Virus record (IMG/VR): IMGVR_UViG_3300027573_000779
Span: 1 to 64,000 of that record
Reading direction: 5' to 3' (one strand)
Length of the DNA stretch: 64,000 bases
Source of the DNA: a virus
This document shows, one piece after another, positions 31,190 to 38,672 of this stretch (the stretch's first letter is position 1; each line of letters starts with the position of its first letter). Made by a program: the position numbers and the translations under genes. Below the pieces are notes generated by a model that was not told the origin of the DNA, made no database searches, and saw nothing but the letters and a program-made list of their open reading frames with translations.

Positions 31190-31381
31190 TTACCAAATTC
31201 CGTCTGTATATTCTTGTTTTAGGGCGTGTAAATTATCTTTTATGTATTTCCAAAGGTCCGGGCTAGACTTTTTAAAGTCTTCCTGTGTCCAAAGATAATG
31301 GAAATATGATGCTGGAACATCCTGTAAAAGCTTGCCTCTATGTTTGCCAAAAGGCATTGATGACAAATCATTCAGTTCCAT
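31190..31381 (-). CDS. DUF3820 family protein, 63 aa
   Basis: MPFGKHRGKLLQDVPASYFHYLW is the DUF3820 signature. This domain often accompanies or is fused to exonucleases; function unknown. A promoter with 6-nt leader precedes the ATG. Confidence 0.82.
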   Translation of the reverse strand: MELNDLSSMPFGKHRGKLLQDVPASYFHYLWTQEDFKKSSPDLWKYIKDNLHALKQEYTDGIW

Positions 31382-31387
31382 AAACGT

Positions 31388-31417
31388 ATGGTATTAAGCA
31401 TTTGGGTTAAAATGCAA
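31388..31417 (-). promoter_or_regulatory. Promoter for the DUF3820-ThyA stretch
   Basis: TTGCAT (31412-31417), 18-bp spacer, TACCAT (31388-31393); ATG 6 nt later. The -10 is the same hexamer as at 34747. It overlaps the 3' end of the PcfJ-like gene. Confidence 0.5.
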
Positions 31418-32849
31418 GCGCTAAATCATTATCCCGTAGAGGTTCTTCAATAAAGACCATTGATTCTCTTATTTTATCAAGGCGAGACTTAATAATTTTA
31501 AACTCCTCTAAAACGCCCAAAACTTTCCCTTTATCAACTTCGTCTGACCGCTGATTGCGAGCGGCAAAAAACTGATAGACTTCACTGTTATTAATCTCTA
31601 TGTTATATGTTAACTGCCCGTCTTTTAAAACCCCAAGTAATCTCGAATGTCCGCCAGTAACTCTACTTCCATAACCCCCAATACAATTATGCATAATGGC
31701 CCCCCATTCCTTAAGCTCAAAACTGGTTTTGGGGACTACAATCTGTAAGTTATCTATTTTATATCCATCAATCTTCTCATATTTTTTATCTTTAATGATT
31801 CCAAGCTCGAAATCCTCTTCTTTTGTATACCCTCTGCCCCATTGTTGATTTAAGTGAGTGTGTAGCTCGTCATGAATTTGTGAAAAGCTTCTTGGACGCT
31901 CAGGTAACGTAAAGCCTTGTAAACGCTCTGGACTAACAAAATAATAAACAGTATCAACAAGCATCGCATAAAAAACATCGCACTCTAAAAGACTCTTTAA
32001 TAAAAGTTTCCTGCGGTCTACATTGTAATGTCTTAAAACGCGCCTAAAAGCCATAATAGACTTGGAAATTTGGCTGTTAAAATGAATTTTTTTATGAACG
32101 TGAGTTTTTAAACATCCAAGAATAAAATCAAATGAAACCAATCCTCTTGTAGCCGCGCCAAACTGAAGTTTTTCAACAAGGGCTTGATTAACTGTTTCAC
32201 TTTCAAAAAGAGGATAAATCTCTTTTGATATCTGTTTGCCCGAATTACCAAAAATATCCTCTAAAACATCTTTAAAAGTTTCATTGCGCCCAAGATATTT
32301 AGTAATACTTCCATTTAAATTTGGACACCATTGTAAATCTAAACCCCGAAAACACGGATAAGATGCCTTAAGACAATTGATATAAGGATTTTTATTAAAT
32401 TTAAATTTGATGCCGTTTCTTTTTAAAAAATTTTTTAAAATTTTATTGAAGCGCCACTCAAAAACATTTTTTCCTATATCTGATTTCTTTGATTTCTCTC
32501 CATCATGAACTGTAAATAAAGTGCTAGCCCAAAAATAAAAAGACTGTGGCGAATGAGAATGATTACGAAATCTATCACTTGCTGCAAAATATATCCTCAG
32601 TTTCCCATTCTTTACTTTAAAAATATAACGCTCTAAGTTCTTTACTTTAAAGGGTTGTTTGTCTTGTGAAGCTTGAAACTTAAAAACATTTAAATTGGTG
32701 CCAAAATCATAAAGAAAGATATATTTGGGCATCCTCCTAAATCGTTTTGTTTGTTTATCAAAATAACTCCGCTTAAGTAAAGTATAACGAACTCCCTTTT
32801 CTTTTTGAACAACATACTTAGGGTTGTCAAGTTTGATAGGCTCAATCAT
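31407..32849 (-). CDS. PcfJ-like protein, 480 aa
   Basis: The C-terminal part (about 375-455) carries the PcfJ signature: LKEWGAIMHNCIGGYGSRV, then YNIEINN, then VYQFFAARNQRSD. The N-terminal 350 residues are basic and unassigned. PcfJ-like proteins occur in phages and conjugative plasmids; function not established. Begins 6 nt after the GGQ-protein gene. Confidence 0.8.
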   Translation of the reverse strand: MIEPIKLDNPKYVVQKEKGVRYTLLKRSYFDKQTKRFRRMPKYIFLYDFGTNLNVFKFQASQDKQPFKVKNLERYIFKVKNGKLRIYFAASDRFRNHSHSPQSFYFWASTLFTVHDGEKSKKSDIGKNVFEWRFNKILKNFLKRNGIKFKFNKNPYINCLKASYPCFRGLDLQWCPNLNGSITKYLGRNETFKDVLEDIFGNSGKQISKEIYPLFESETVNQALVEKLQFGAATRGLVSFDFILGCLKTHVHKKIHFNSQISKSIMAFRRVLRHYNVDRRKLLLKSLLECDVFYAMLVDTVYYFVSPERLQGFTLPERPRSFSQIHDELHTHLNQQWGRGYTKEEDFELGIIKDKKYEKIDGYKIDNLQIVVPKTSFELKEWGAIMHNCIGGYGSRVTGGHSRLLGVLKDGQLTYNIEINNSEVYQFFAARNQRSDEVDKGKVLGVLEEFKIIKSRLDKIRESMVFIEEPLRDNDLALAF

Positions 32850-32855
32850 ATTAAA

Positions 32856-33260
32856 TTATTTATGATTCTCTATTCTTGCTTCTTCAGTGTCAAAATATTC
32901 ACACCCTACTTCTATCCACTTACCGTCTTTTTTAACTTCAAACTTTAGATTTTCGGGCACTAATGATTTTTCTATGGTTTCTTCTAAGGTTTCCTGTTGG
33001 CTAAGTTCATAAAGCTTCCTAGCAAGCCAAAACTTCATCTTGGGGGTTTCTACCAGTCTTTTAAACGCTTTTCTTAAATTCTGCGCCCGACTTCTTTCTT
33101 CGGTTCCTTGCGCTCGCGCCCCTGATTCTAGATGGTAAATACGACAACAGTTGTCGTGTTTATTCCTATATTGTCCGCCGCTACCGGGACCGCCTGAGAA
33201 CCAACTGATTTCCAAATCCTTCTTACTCAGAAGAGTTATTTTCTGTTGTTCCTGTTCCAT
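32856..33260 (-). CDS. GGQ-domain release-factor-like protein, 134 aa
   Basis: WFSGGPGSGGQYRNKHDNC (about 19-37) is the RF-1 catalytic domain with the GGQ motif that hydrolyses peptidyl-tRNA. No codon-recognition domain is present, as in ArfB/ICT1 and PrfH-type proteins. A role in rescuing stalled ribosomes, for example on mRNA or tRNA damaged by host nucleases, is likely. Overlaps the upstream gene by 38 nt. Confidence 0.87.
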   Translation of the reverse strand: MEQEQQKITLLSKKDLEISWFSGGPGSGGQYRNKHDNCCRIYHLESGARAQGTEERSRAQNLRKAFKRLVETPKMKFWLARKLYELSQQETLEETIEKSLVPENLKFEVKKDGKWIEVGCEYFDTEEARIENHK

Positions 33261-33540
33261 CTAATTTACATATTCCAAAATTATTTTTTGTTCTTTGTTT
33301 TACCCAAGCATCAATATAGGCAATCATAATTTCCATTTTGCGCAAATCTTGTTGGTCCTTTACCACACAATGTTCACCTATAAAACCATAATTTTTTTGG
33401 TCTATTGTCAGAGATAAAAGTGGAACATTATATTTAATACAAACCTTTGTTAATTCAGATTGTATTTCTTTAATTTCGGCGTCGGCGTCAGTTAGAGAAT
33501 CGGTGTCTATAATGCGACCATCAATACATTCAATTTTCAT
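33223..33540 (-). CDS. Hypothetical protein, paralogue of the upstream gene (105 aa)
   Basis: Start set at MKIECIDGRIID because from there it aligns with the neighbouring 99-aa protein (xDGxxxxTDxLxDxxAEI, KYNVPxxSxxx). Tandem duplication; Glu/Lys-rich. Function unknown. Confidence 0.62.
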   Translation of the reverse strand: MKIECIDGRIIDTDSLTDADAEIKEIQSELTKVCIKYNVPLLSLTIDQKNYGFIGEHCVVKDQQDLRKMEIMIAYIDAWVKQRTKNNFGICKLDGTGTTENNSSE

Positions 33541-33547
33541 AAGTTTT

Positions 33548-33847
33548 TTATTTGATTTCAGTAATTGCATACTTCCCTCCAGACGCATTTATAACAAAAT
33601 CATTAAGCCAAGAGAAAAGAACACCAACTCTTTTTAACTTTCTTTCTTCGAACGCTTTATCATCAACATCAAAATGCTGTGAAATAAAAGGTTTCCTTTC
33701 TCCGTCTGCAAAACTAACTGAATACCAAGGAACGTTATATTTCCTACAAAGATTACCAACCTCTGTTTGTTTTTCTATTATTTCGGCTTCAATATCAGAA
33801 AGTTTATCTGTGTTTAGCGTTGAACCATCACGTAACTTAATATCCAT
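33548..33847 (-). CDS. Hypothetical protein, paralogue of the downstream gene (99 aa)
   Basis: MDIKLRDGSTLNTDKLSD..., CRKYNVPWYSVSF, then a helical C-terminus with FSWLNDFV. Duplicated with the next gene. Function unknown. Confidence 0.62.
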   Translation of the reverse strand: MDIKLRDGSTLNTDKLSDIEAEIIEKQTEVGNLCRKYNVPWYSVSFADGERKPFISQHFDVDDKAFEERKLKRVGVLFSWLNDFVINASGGKYAITEIK

Positions 33848-33849
33848 AA

Positions 33850-34221
33850 TTATTTCTCTCCAATCATGTAGGTATAGTCTGGAAAGGCCACTGAAACGCG
33901 CAACTGACCTAATTTCTCTTTTAAAAGGTATGCTAGTTCAAAAGCCAGCCTTCTTATTTCTTCCTTTTCCCTAGGGAACCTAGGATAGTTAATAATTTCA
34001 ACAATAGCCCCAACCTCGCGCCCACCAACATAAACAAACTCCGTTTCTGTTATATTTACACAAAGTCCTTTTTGGTTGCAAAAATTTTCACAAGCCCAAT
34101 TTATCTCCAGTTCAGAATGGACCTTAGGCCCATAAGCCTCTTTGCGACCAACATAAATTTTAGAATAAAAGCTTTCAGCGCCGGTTAGTTGACCAAAATC
34201 TGAGTTAACTTCGAAGGTCAT
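33850..34221 (-). CDS. Hypothetical protein, 123 aa
   Basis: Start set at MTFEVNSDFGQ, giving a 4-nt overlap with the dCMP deaminase gene; the longer frame would overlap by 40 nt. Alpha/beta, with SELEINWACENFCNQKG and EFVYVGGREVGAIVE. Function unknown. Confidence 0.6.
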   Translation of the reverse strand: MTFEVNSDFGQLTGAESFYSKIYVGRKEAYGPKVHSELEINWACENFCNQKGLCVNITETEFVYVGGREVGAIVEIINYPRFPREKEEIRRLAFELAYLLKEKLGQLRVSVAFPDYTYMIGEK

Positions 34222-34739
34222 ACATTCACAACTTCCCCGTTTAAATGACCAACGCAATTAAGAGAAACTTTGATTCCAAGTAACTGAACCTCTGCTTCAC
34301 AAAACATTGTTTTAGTAACTTTAAAAGACTTTTCCCACTTGGGGTCATCCCACGGCCAGTTCAAATGAAAAACAACCTTGGAAACTCCTGCTTGAATGAT
34401 GGTTTTGGCACAGTCATGACACGGAATTCCTTGAGAATAAAGTGTTGTTCCTATAGTGGAGATGCCATTTCGGGCACAGTTTAAAACTGCATTGTGTTCA
34501 CCATGAACGATGTATTGATACTTGGTTTCCCTATTATCATATCTTTCAAATACATCAAAGACCCCCCTTGGAAACCCATTATAGCCTAAGGAGACAGGAG
34601 TGTTGTTTTTAACGATTACGGCACCAATTTTGGTTCTAGGGTCCTTTGATTTCTCTGCTACTTTATAAACCAACCCCATATAAAGTGCGTCCCATGACAG
34701 GGGGGAAACCACAGTTTGTTGATAGGTTTCTAATTCCAC
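34218..34739 (-). CDS. dCMP deaminase
   Basis: 173 aa. Zinc cytidine/deoxycytidylate deaminase signature: VHGEHNAVLNCA (His/Glu, about 79-90) and GIPCHDCAKTII (Cys pair, about 108-119), with NGFPRGV upstream as in phage dCMP deaminases. Makes dUMP for ThyA. Start codon GTG, 7 nt after the -10 of its promoter. Confidence 0.92.
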   Translation of the reverse strand: MELETYQQTVVSPLSWDALYMGLVYKVAEKSKDPRTKIGAVIVKNNTPVSLGYNGFPRGVFDVFERYDNRETKYQYIVHGEHNAVLNCARNGISTIGTTLYSQGIPCHDCAKTIIQAGVSKVVFHLNWPWDDPKWEKSFKVTKTMFCEAEVQLLGIKVSLNCVGHLNGEVVNV

Positions 34740-34746
34740 TTTTTAT

Positions 34747-34776
34747 ATGGTAGTAAGGTTTTAGGTGAAATGTCAA
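34747..34776 (-). promoter_or_regulatory. Promoter for the dCMP deaminase operon
   Basis: TTGACA (34771-34776), 18-bp spacer, TACCAT (34747-34752), GTG start 7 nt downstream. First gene of a long chain of overlapping genes. Confidence 0.72.
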
Positions 34777-34844
34777 CCTTTAAGAACTTACTTTGTGATA
34801 CAAAGGACACTTGACGGGGACTGTTTATTTTTTAACGAAATAAA

Positions 34845-35066
34845 TAGAGGCGTTAGCGTAGCGAGAGCCTCTAGAATTGTAATCCTTAGAAACGAAAACT
34901 GGCAAGTTTGAGTTTCTCATCTTTTTCTTTGAAATCTTTAACCAAAGTAGAGTTTTTTATCTTAACATTCTGAGGGTTTTCAAACTTTATATTTTCTTTT
35001 TAAAACCCGAAGAATGTACTGGGTGCCGAACTTTCCTTAGAAGCGTAGCGTTTAGCGAAGCTTCTA
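34845..35066. repeat. Pair of related inverted-repeat hairpins
   Basis: TAGAGGC...GCCTCTA (34845-34873) and TAGAAGC...GCTTCTA (35038-35066) have the same 7-bp plus 15-nt design and share GTTAGCGTAGCGA-like loop words. Between them and 35200 there are also a CCCCC-TTGA-GGGGG hairpin (35099-35120) and a TTCCCCTA...TAGGGGAA inverted repeat (35151-35190). No ORF is supported in 34777-35200. Confidence 0.7.
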
Positions 35067-35199
35067 TTTTGTACTCTTTTTTTAATCTATCTTTTCTTAC
35101 CCCCTTGAGGGGGTTGGGGGTGTTAGTTCTTTCATAATTTATAAAGATAATTCCCCTAGACAAAAATAACTAAATCTTCGTTTAGGGGAAAGTAATCAC

Positions 35200-35465
35200 C
35201 AAAAACTTTTAAATCTTTGGTACAGTAGGAGTCCTGTTAAACTGTTTTACGTTTACCATCCTGTCCTTTCGGACACAGCGGGAATTTCGGTCAGCTTCTA
35301 CGATTTACACGTAGCTCCATTTTTCCATTCTGAAAAGAATGTGCCATACCCTCTGCTTCACTCCTGACAGGCTAATCAGAATATCCTCAATTTCTCGGAG
35401 AAGCTCAGGAAACCTTGCTAAATTTATCTTAGCGGCTTAAAGGGGGTCGGACCCTTTATGTTGTT
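35200..35465 (-). ncRNA. Candidate structured RNA, ~260 nt
   Basis: Minus-strand hairpins include GTCC-GAAA-GGAC, GCTAA-GATAAAT-TTAGC, CATTCT-TTTC-AGAATG, CTACG...CGTAG and AAAGGG-TCCGAC-CCCTTT; CAGGAGT and ACTCCT can close a long-range helix. GNRA loop orientation favours the minus strand. Located right after the dUTPase gene. No known family recognised. Confidence 0.55.
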
Positions 35466-35490
35466 AAAACTTAACTGAAAAACTTTACAC

Positions 35491-36018
35491 CTAAACTATT
35501 CGATGTGTACTCCCAAATCCACCCAACCCTCTATCACTTTCTGTAAGTTGTTGAACTTCAACGAAATCCACATCAAAATATTTTTTGAATACTATTTGAG
35601 CGATTGGGTCTCCGGGTTTTATTTCAAGAGTGTCCTGACTGCCAAATATGTTTTCCTGTGCCCAAAGAGTTTTGAACTCTTCAATTGCCTGAATGCCAAT
35701 TAATAATTTTTTAATCGTTTCAAATCCATTCAAGTTAATTAAGACAACGCCAATGTTATCTCTGTAACCAGAATCAATAACTCCAGCCATCACATCAATC
35801 CCCTTTTTTAAGGCGAGTCCGCTTTTAGGTCTTATCATTGCGACAAAACCTTCAGGGAACTCAAACCTCAATCCAATAGGAATCAATTTCCTTTCAAAGG
35901 GTGCAAGTTTAAAATATTCAGGACTGAATAAATCATAACCTGCATCCCCTTGTTTGGCCTTTTTAGGAATGATGGCTTTAGAATTAGTTTTGATGAATTT
36001 GACTTGAAAATCACTCAT
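35491..36018 (-). CDS. dut: dUTPase (trimeric family)
   Basis: 175 aa. Motifs in order: DAGYDLFSPE (1), PKSGLALKKG (2), GVIDSGYRDNIGV (3), PGDPIAQIVF (4) and GLGGFGSTHR (5). A ~25-residue insert lies between motifs 3 and 4 (near NGFETIKKLL). Removes dUTP and yields dUMP for ThyA. Overlaps the HTH gene by 8 nt. Confidence 0.94.
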   Translation of the reverse strand: MSDFQVKFIKTNSKAIIPKKAKQGDAGYDLFSPEYFKLAPFERKLIPIGLRFEFPEGFVAMIRPKSGLALKKGIDVMAGVIDSGYRDNIGVVLINLNGFETIKKLLIGIQAIEEFKTLWAQENIFGSQDTLEIKPGDPIAQIVFKKYFDVDFVEVQQLTESDRGLGGFGSTHRIV

Positions 36019-36298
36019 TAACGCAAATGGTTTCTACTGAAGGACTTATATCAATTGATTCAGTCTTTTTATAAATTCTGCTCGGACAGCCGCCAGAAGG
36101 TCTCGTTTTTTCAAGCCTTATCAATGTCCCTTCTTCAACAGCCTTATTAACTTTAAGCTGAATTGACACTGCACTTAGACTTTTGTTTTCGGCGTTTAGT
36201 GAGCTTTCAATATCTTTAACTGAGAATTCTGAAGTGGGCCACTCAATATGAGTTTTCTTGCGGCCAGTTTTTTTATTAATTTTTAAACTATTGTTCAT
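36011..36298 (-). CDS. Small winged-helix-like protein, 95 aa
   Basis: Start placed at ATG 36298 (MNNSLKINKK), because the upstream in-frame TTG lies inside the -35 box. The body (EFSVKDIESSL, LSAVSIQLKVNKAVEEGTLIRLEK) resembles a winged helix with an AT-hook-like basic start. First gene of the leftward unit, facing the first gene of the rightward unit; a regulator of the divergent control region is plausible. Confidence 0.62.
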   Translation of the reverse strand: MNNSLKINKKTGRKKTHIEWPTSEFSVKDIESSLNAENKSLSAVSIQLKVNKAVEEGTLIRLEKTRPSGGCPSRIYKKTESIDISPSVETICVNE

Positions 36299-36310
36299 AT
36301 CTTTCAACAG

Positions 36311-36340
36311 AGCATAAGAAACCCTTGAGTTCTTTGTCAA
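36311..36340 (-). promoter_or_regulatory. Leftward promoter of the divergent region
   Basis: TTGACA (36335-36340), 18-bp spacer, TATGCT (36311-36316); ATG of the winged-helix-like gene 12 nt downstream. Confidence 0.72.
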
Positions 36341-36348
36341 TAGGATTT

Positions 36349-36378
36349 TTGCTTAGAATTTTTCGTTACTTGTAAAGA
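36349..36378 (+). promoter_or_regulatory. Rightward promoter of the divergent region
   Basis: TTGCTT (36349-36354), 18-bp spacer, TAAAGA (36373-36378), ATG 10 nt downstream. Weak match, supported mainly by position and geometry. Confidence 0.4.
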
Positions 36379-36388
36379 TGATAGGCCG

Positions 36389-36802
36389 ATGACAACTCTT
36401 GATGCAGCATTGAAACTTTACGAATGGTTCGCTGAAAATGATTCATTTAATTTTAAAATAAATTTTAAAAATTTACCAGTTGTATCAGACGAACCTTTTG
36501 TTACTAAGGCAACTTTTCAAACCGCCTTGGATGAAATGGAGAAAGCGGGGTATTTATCCAAAACCATCTTAAATAATGACGAGTATTGGATACTTAAAAA
36601 ACCTTTAGCCGCCATGGACCAAACCCTTAGTCTTAATGGAACCCTTTGTGGAGCTATCGCAAGCGTGATTAATTCTGCTTGTGAACAGCTTAAAGACACC
36701 AAAAACATTTGCAATCCTTTAAATCTTAAAGAAGGCGATATTGAGTTTTTAATGTTTTTACTAAATTTAAAATATAAAGACCAAGAAAATTCTATTGACT
36801 AA
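36389..36802 (+). CDS. Hypothetical protein, possibly winged-helix, 137 aa
   Basis: First gene of the rightward unit. N-terminal helices LDAALKLYEWFAEND and an FQTALDEMEKAGYLSKT...DEYWILKK segment look like a winged helix; the C-terminus is helical. May regulate transcription. Function unknown. Confidence 0.62.
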   Translation: MTTLDAALKLYEWFAENDSFNFKINFKNLPVVSDEPFVTKATFQTALDEMEKAGYLSKTILNNDEYWILKKPLAAMDQTLSLNGTLCGAIASVINSACEQLKDTKNICNPLNLKEGDIEFLMFLLNLKYKDQENSID

Positions 36803-36824
36803 ACTACAAAGACATTGCTAAGAT
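36795..36824 (+). promoter_or_regulatory. Promoter for the dNMP kinase gene
   Basis: TTGACT (36795-36800), 18-bp spacer ending TTGC (extended -10), TAAGAT (36819-36824), ATG 8 nt later. Same spacer ending as at 61054. Confidence 0.65.
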
Positions 36825-36832
36825 TGTCTTAG

Positions 36833-37417
36833 ATGAGTATAGAAATGATTGGCATTACGGGAGTTGCGAGGGCAGGGAAAGACACGCTTTGTAATTACTT
36901 TTTAAAGACTTACCCTAAGTGCCAAAGATTAGCTCTTGCCGACGAACTTAAAAAAGACTTAGATGCTTTTCTAATTGAAAAAGTAGGTATTAGCGCCTTT
37001 ACCAAGGACACCGAAGAGAAGAAGTTAATTAGGGACCTTCTTGTAGCTTATGGGAAGATTCAAAGGGCGCGGACTCAAGGCAAATATTGGACAGGACTAA
37101 TTCAACCAAAAATTCTAACACTTAAAAAAGAAGGATTTTTACCTATTGTTACTGATGTGCGTTACGCTATTTACGCGGAGGATGAATACCAATGGTTAAA
37201 GAACAATAACGGAATGCTTATCCATGTTAAAAGGGTTCAACCTGACGGGACACCAGTGTTGCCCCCCAATCAAGATGAAAGGATAAATGACCCTATTTTG
37301 GAGAAGCTGGCCGATTATAGGGTTGTTTGGCCAACCGTAATAAGCAATGACGAATCAAATCTGGATGTTTCCAAATACGTGCAAGACCAATTAAAAAATC
37401 TTTTAGCTCAAATTTAA
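36833..37417 (+). CDS. Deoxynucleoside monophosphate kinase-like protein, 194 aa
   Basis: P-loop GVARAGKDTLC (about 9-19), LADELKKDLD, TDVRY and a C-terminal Arg/Trp segment match the phage dNMP kinase/AAA-type family (T4 gene 1-like). Phosphorylates dNMPs toward dNTPs. Fits the dUTPase/ThyA/NrdJ set. Confidence 0.8.
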   Translation: MSIEMIGITGVARAGKDTLCNYFLKTYPKCQRLALADELKKDLDAFLIEKVGISAFTKDTEEKKLIRDLLVAYGKIQRARTQGKYWTGLIQPKILTLKKEGFLPIVTDVRYAIYAEDEYQWLKNNNGMLIHVKRVQPDGTPVLPPNQDERINDPILEKLADYRVVWPTVISNDESNLDVSKYVQDQLKNLLAQI

Positions 37418-37842
37418 TGACGTTTTGGGAAGATACTGACAAGTCAGAAAACATTTTCTATTTTATTCATAAAAATAGAAAGTCAGTGAAACTTAAAAAA
37501 TCCCAATTAACAACTTTAAAAGAATTAAGCAAAAATGCCAACAAAGAATTTGATGAAAATTTACAATGGCACTTTTGTATTATTTTAGCGATGAAGATGA
37601 CTGACCCAAGTTACAGGCACGTTTCATTGACTCTTTTTGAAGTCGAAGGTAAAACCCAACCAATTATTTTACTTGAATCTTTTCCTATCAATCAACCCAT
37701 GGAACTTAAAGCTTTTTTGGCTAGCCCCAAATGTATGTTTGAACAATTTGAAAGTGAGGTTCTGGTCATAGAAGGAGATTACACAATGGACACTTTGACA
37801 AAGGTTATTACAGAATGGCAACTACAAACAAATCAGACCTAG
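37417..37842 (+). CDS. Hypothetical protein, 141 aa
   Basis: Alpha/beta, acidic; no recognised motif. Overlaps the dNMP kinase stop by 1 nt and the sigma-factor gene by 28 nt. Confidence 0.6.
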   Translation: MTFWEDTDKSENIFYFIHKNRKSVKLKKSQLTTLKELSKNANKEFDENLQWHFCIILAMKMTDPSYRHVSLTLFEVEGKTQPIILLESFPINQPMELKAFLASPKCMFEQFESEVLVIEGDYTMDTLTKVITEWQLQTNQT

Positions 37843-38411
37843 AACTTATTAAAGAAGTCAAAGAAAAGGGTTGTGATAAGAGCTTCAATGAGCTTAACTC
37901 AAGATATGGAATGCTATGTTATAAAATATTTCATAGATATGCGCAATCTCTAAGAGCAACCGGATTTACTTTACAAGACTTTGATAAGGAAAAAGATTAT
38001 ATTTTGTTTCAATCTATTATAAAATATGATAGTAATAAATCAAAGTTCATCACTTTTGTTGGAAGAAACGTAATGTGGTCATGTAAGAAAAGAATAACTG
38101 AACATATTAAACTCTCAGTTAAGAAATTCGAACCAATTCACGAGCAGGAGATTATAGATGATTCTTGGTCCACCAGTCAGGACAATTCAGAATTCTTTGA
38201 ATTTGTTAACCATACCCTTAATGGCATTAAAGACAAAAGGGTTAAAGAAATTTATGAGATGCGCTATTTTACAGACAAAAAAAGAAATTTACCTTGGAAA
38301 ATTATCGCTGATAAATTTAGAATAAGCATACAACAAACGATTAATCTACACAATTCTGGCCAAAGACTTTTAAAAGAAAAATTTTATGAAAAACAACAAA
38401 CAGTTGGTTAA
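37815..38411 (+). CDS. Sigma-70-like RNA polymerase sigma factor, 198 aa
   Basis: An ECF/sporulation-type layout: region 2 about 20-95 (FNELNSRYGMLCYKIFHRYA, KFITFVGRNVMWSCKK) and a region 4-like HTH about 140-190 (KDKRVKEIYEMRYF, WKIIADKFRISIQQTINLHN). Would redirect host RNA polymerase to late phage promoters. The divergent promoters of this window may be the host-sigma class and other, unseen ones its targets. Confidence 0.75.
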   Translation: MATTNKSDLELIKEVKEKGCDKSFNELNSRYGMLCYKIFHRYAQSLRATGFTLQDFDKEKDYILFQSIIKYDSNKSKFITFVGRNVMWSCKKRITEHIKLSVKKFEPIHEQEIIDDSWSTSQDNSEFFEFVNHTLNGIKDKRVKEIYEMRYFTDKKRNLPWKIIADKFRISIQQTINLHNSGQRLLKEKFYEKQQTVG

Positions 38412-38670
38412 AATTGGTGCGCTATGGAAACGCACGTCCGCAAATGGTAACGAGTTCTTCACCGGGACAGTTACTGTAGATGGCAAACTTCAAAACATCA
38501 TTGCTTTTACCAACAAGCAAAAGACAAGCCACAATCATCCCGATTGGACTGTTTATGAATCAGAGCCGCCAACATATCAAGGGGATAAATCGAGCAAGCC
38601 GACCAAAGCTAAAACCGAGAAGGTAACCGCTCCTGCGGAAGCTCCTGTAGCAGACGAGGTTCCGCTATAA
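38386..38670 (+). CDS. Small conserved protein, 94 aa
   Basis: KIGALWKRTSANGNEFFTG...HPDWTVYES resembles a widespread small family with an OB/beta design, followed by a Lys/Ala/Pro-rich tail. Possibly nucleic-acid-associated. Overlaps the sigma-factor gene by 26 nt. Confidence 0.65.
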   Translation: MKNNKQLVKIGALWKRTSANGNEFFTGTVTVDGKLQNIIAFTNKQKTSHNHPDWTVYESEPPTYQGDKSSKPTKAKTEKVTAPAEAPVADEVPL

Positions 38671-38672
38671 AA

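Noticed and set aside
36298-36340. TTG start for the 109-aa version of the winged-helix-like protein
   Set aside because: That TTG is the -35 hexamer TTGACA; the ATG at 36298 is consistent with the promoter position.
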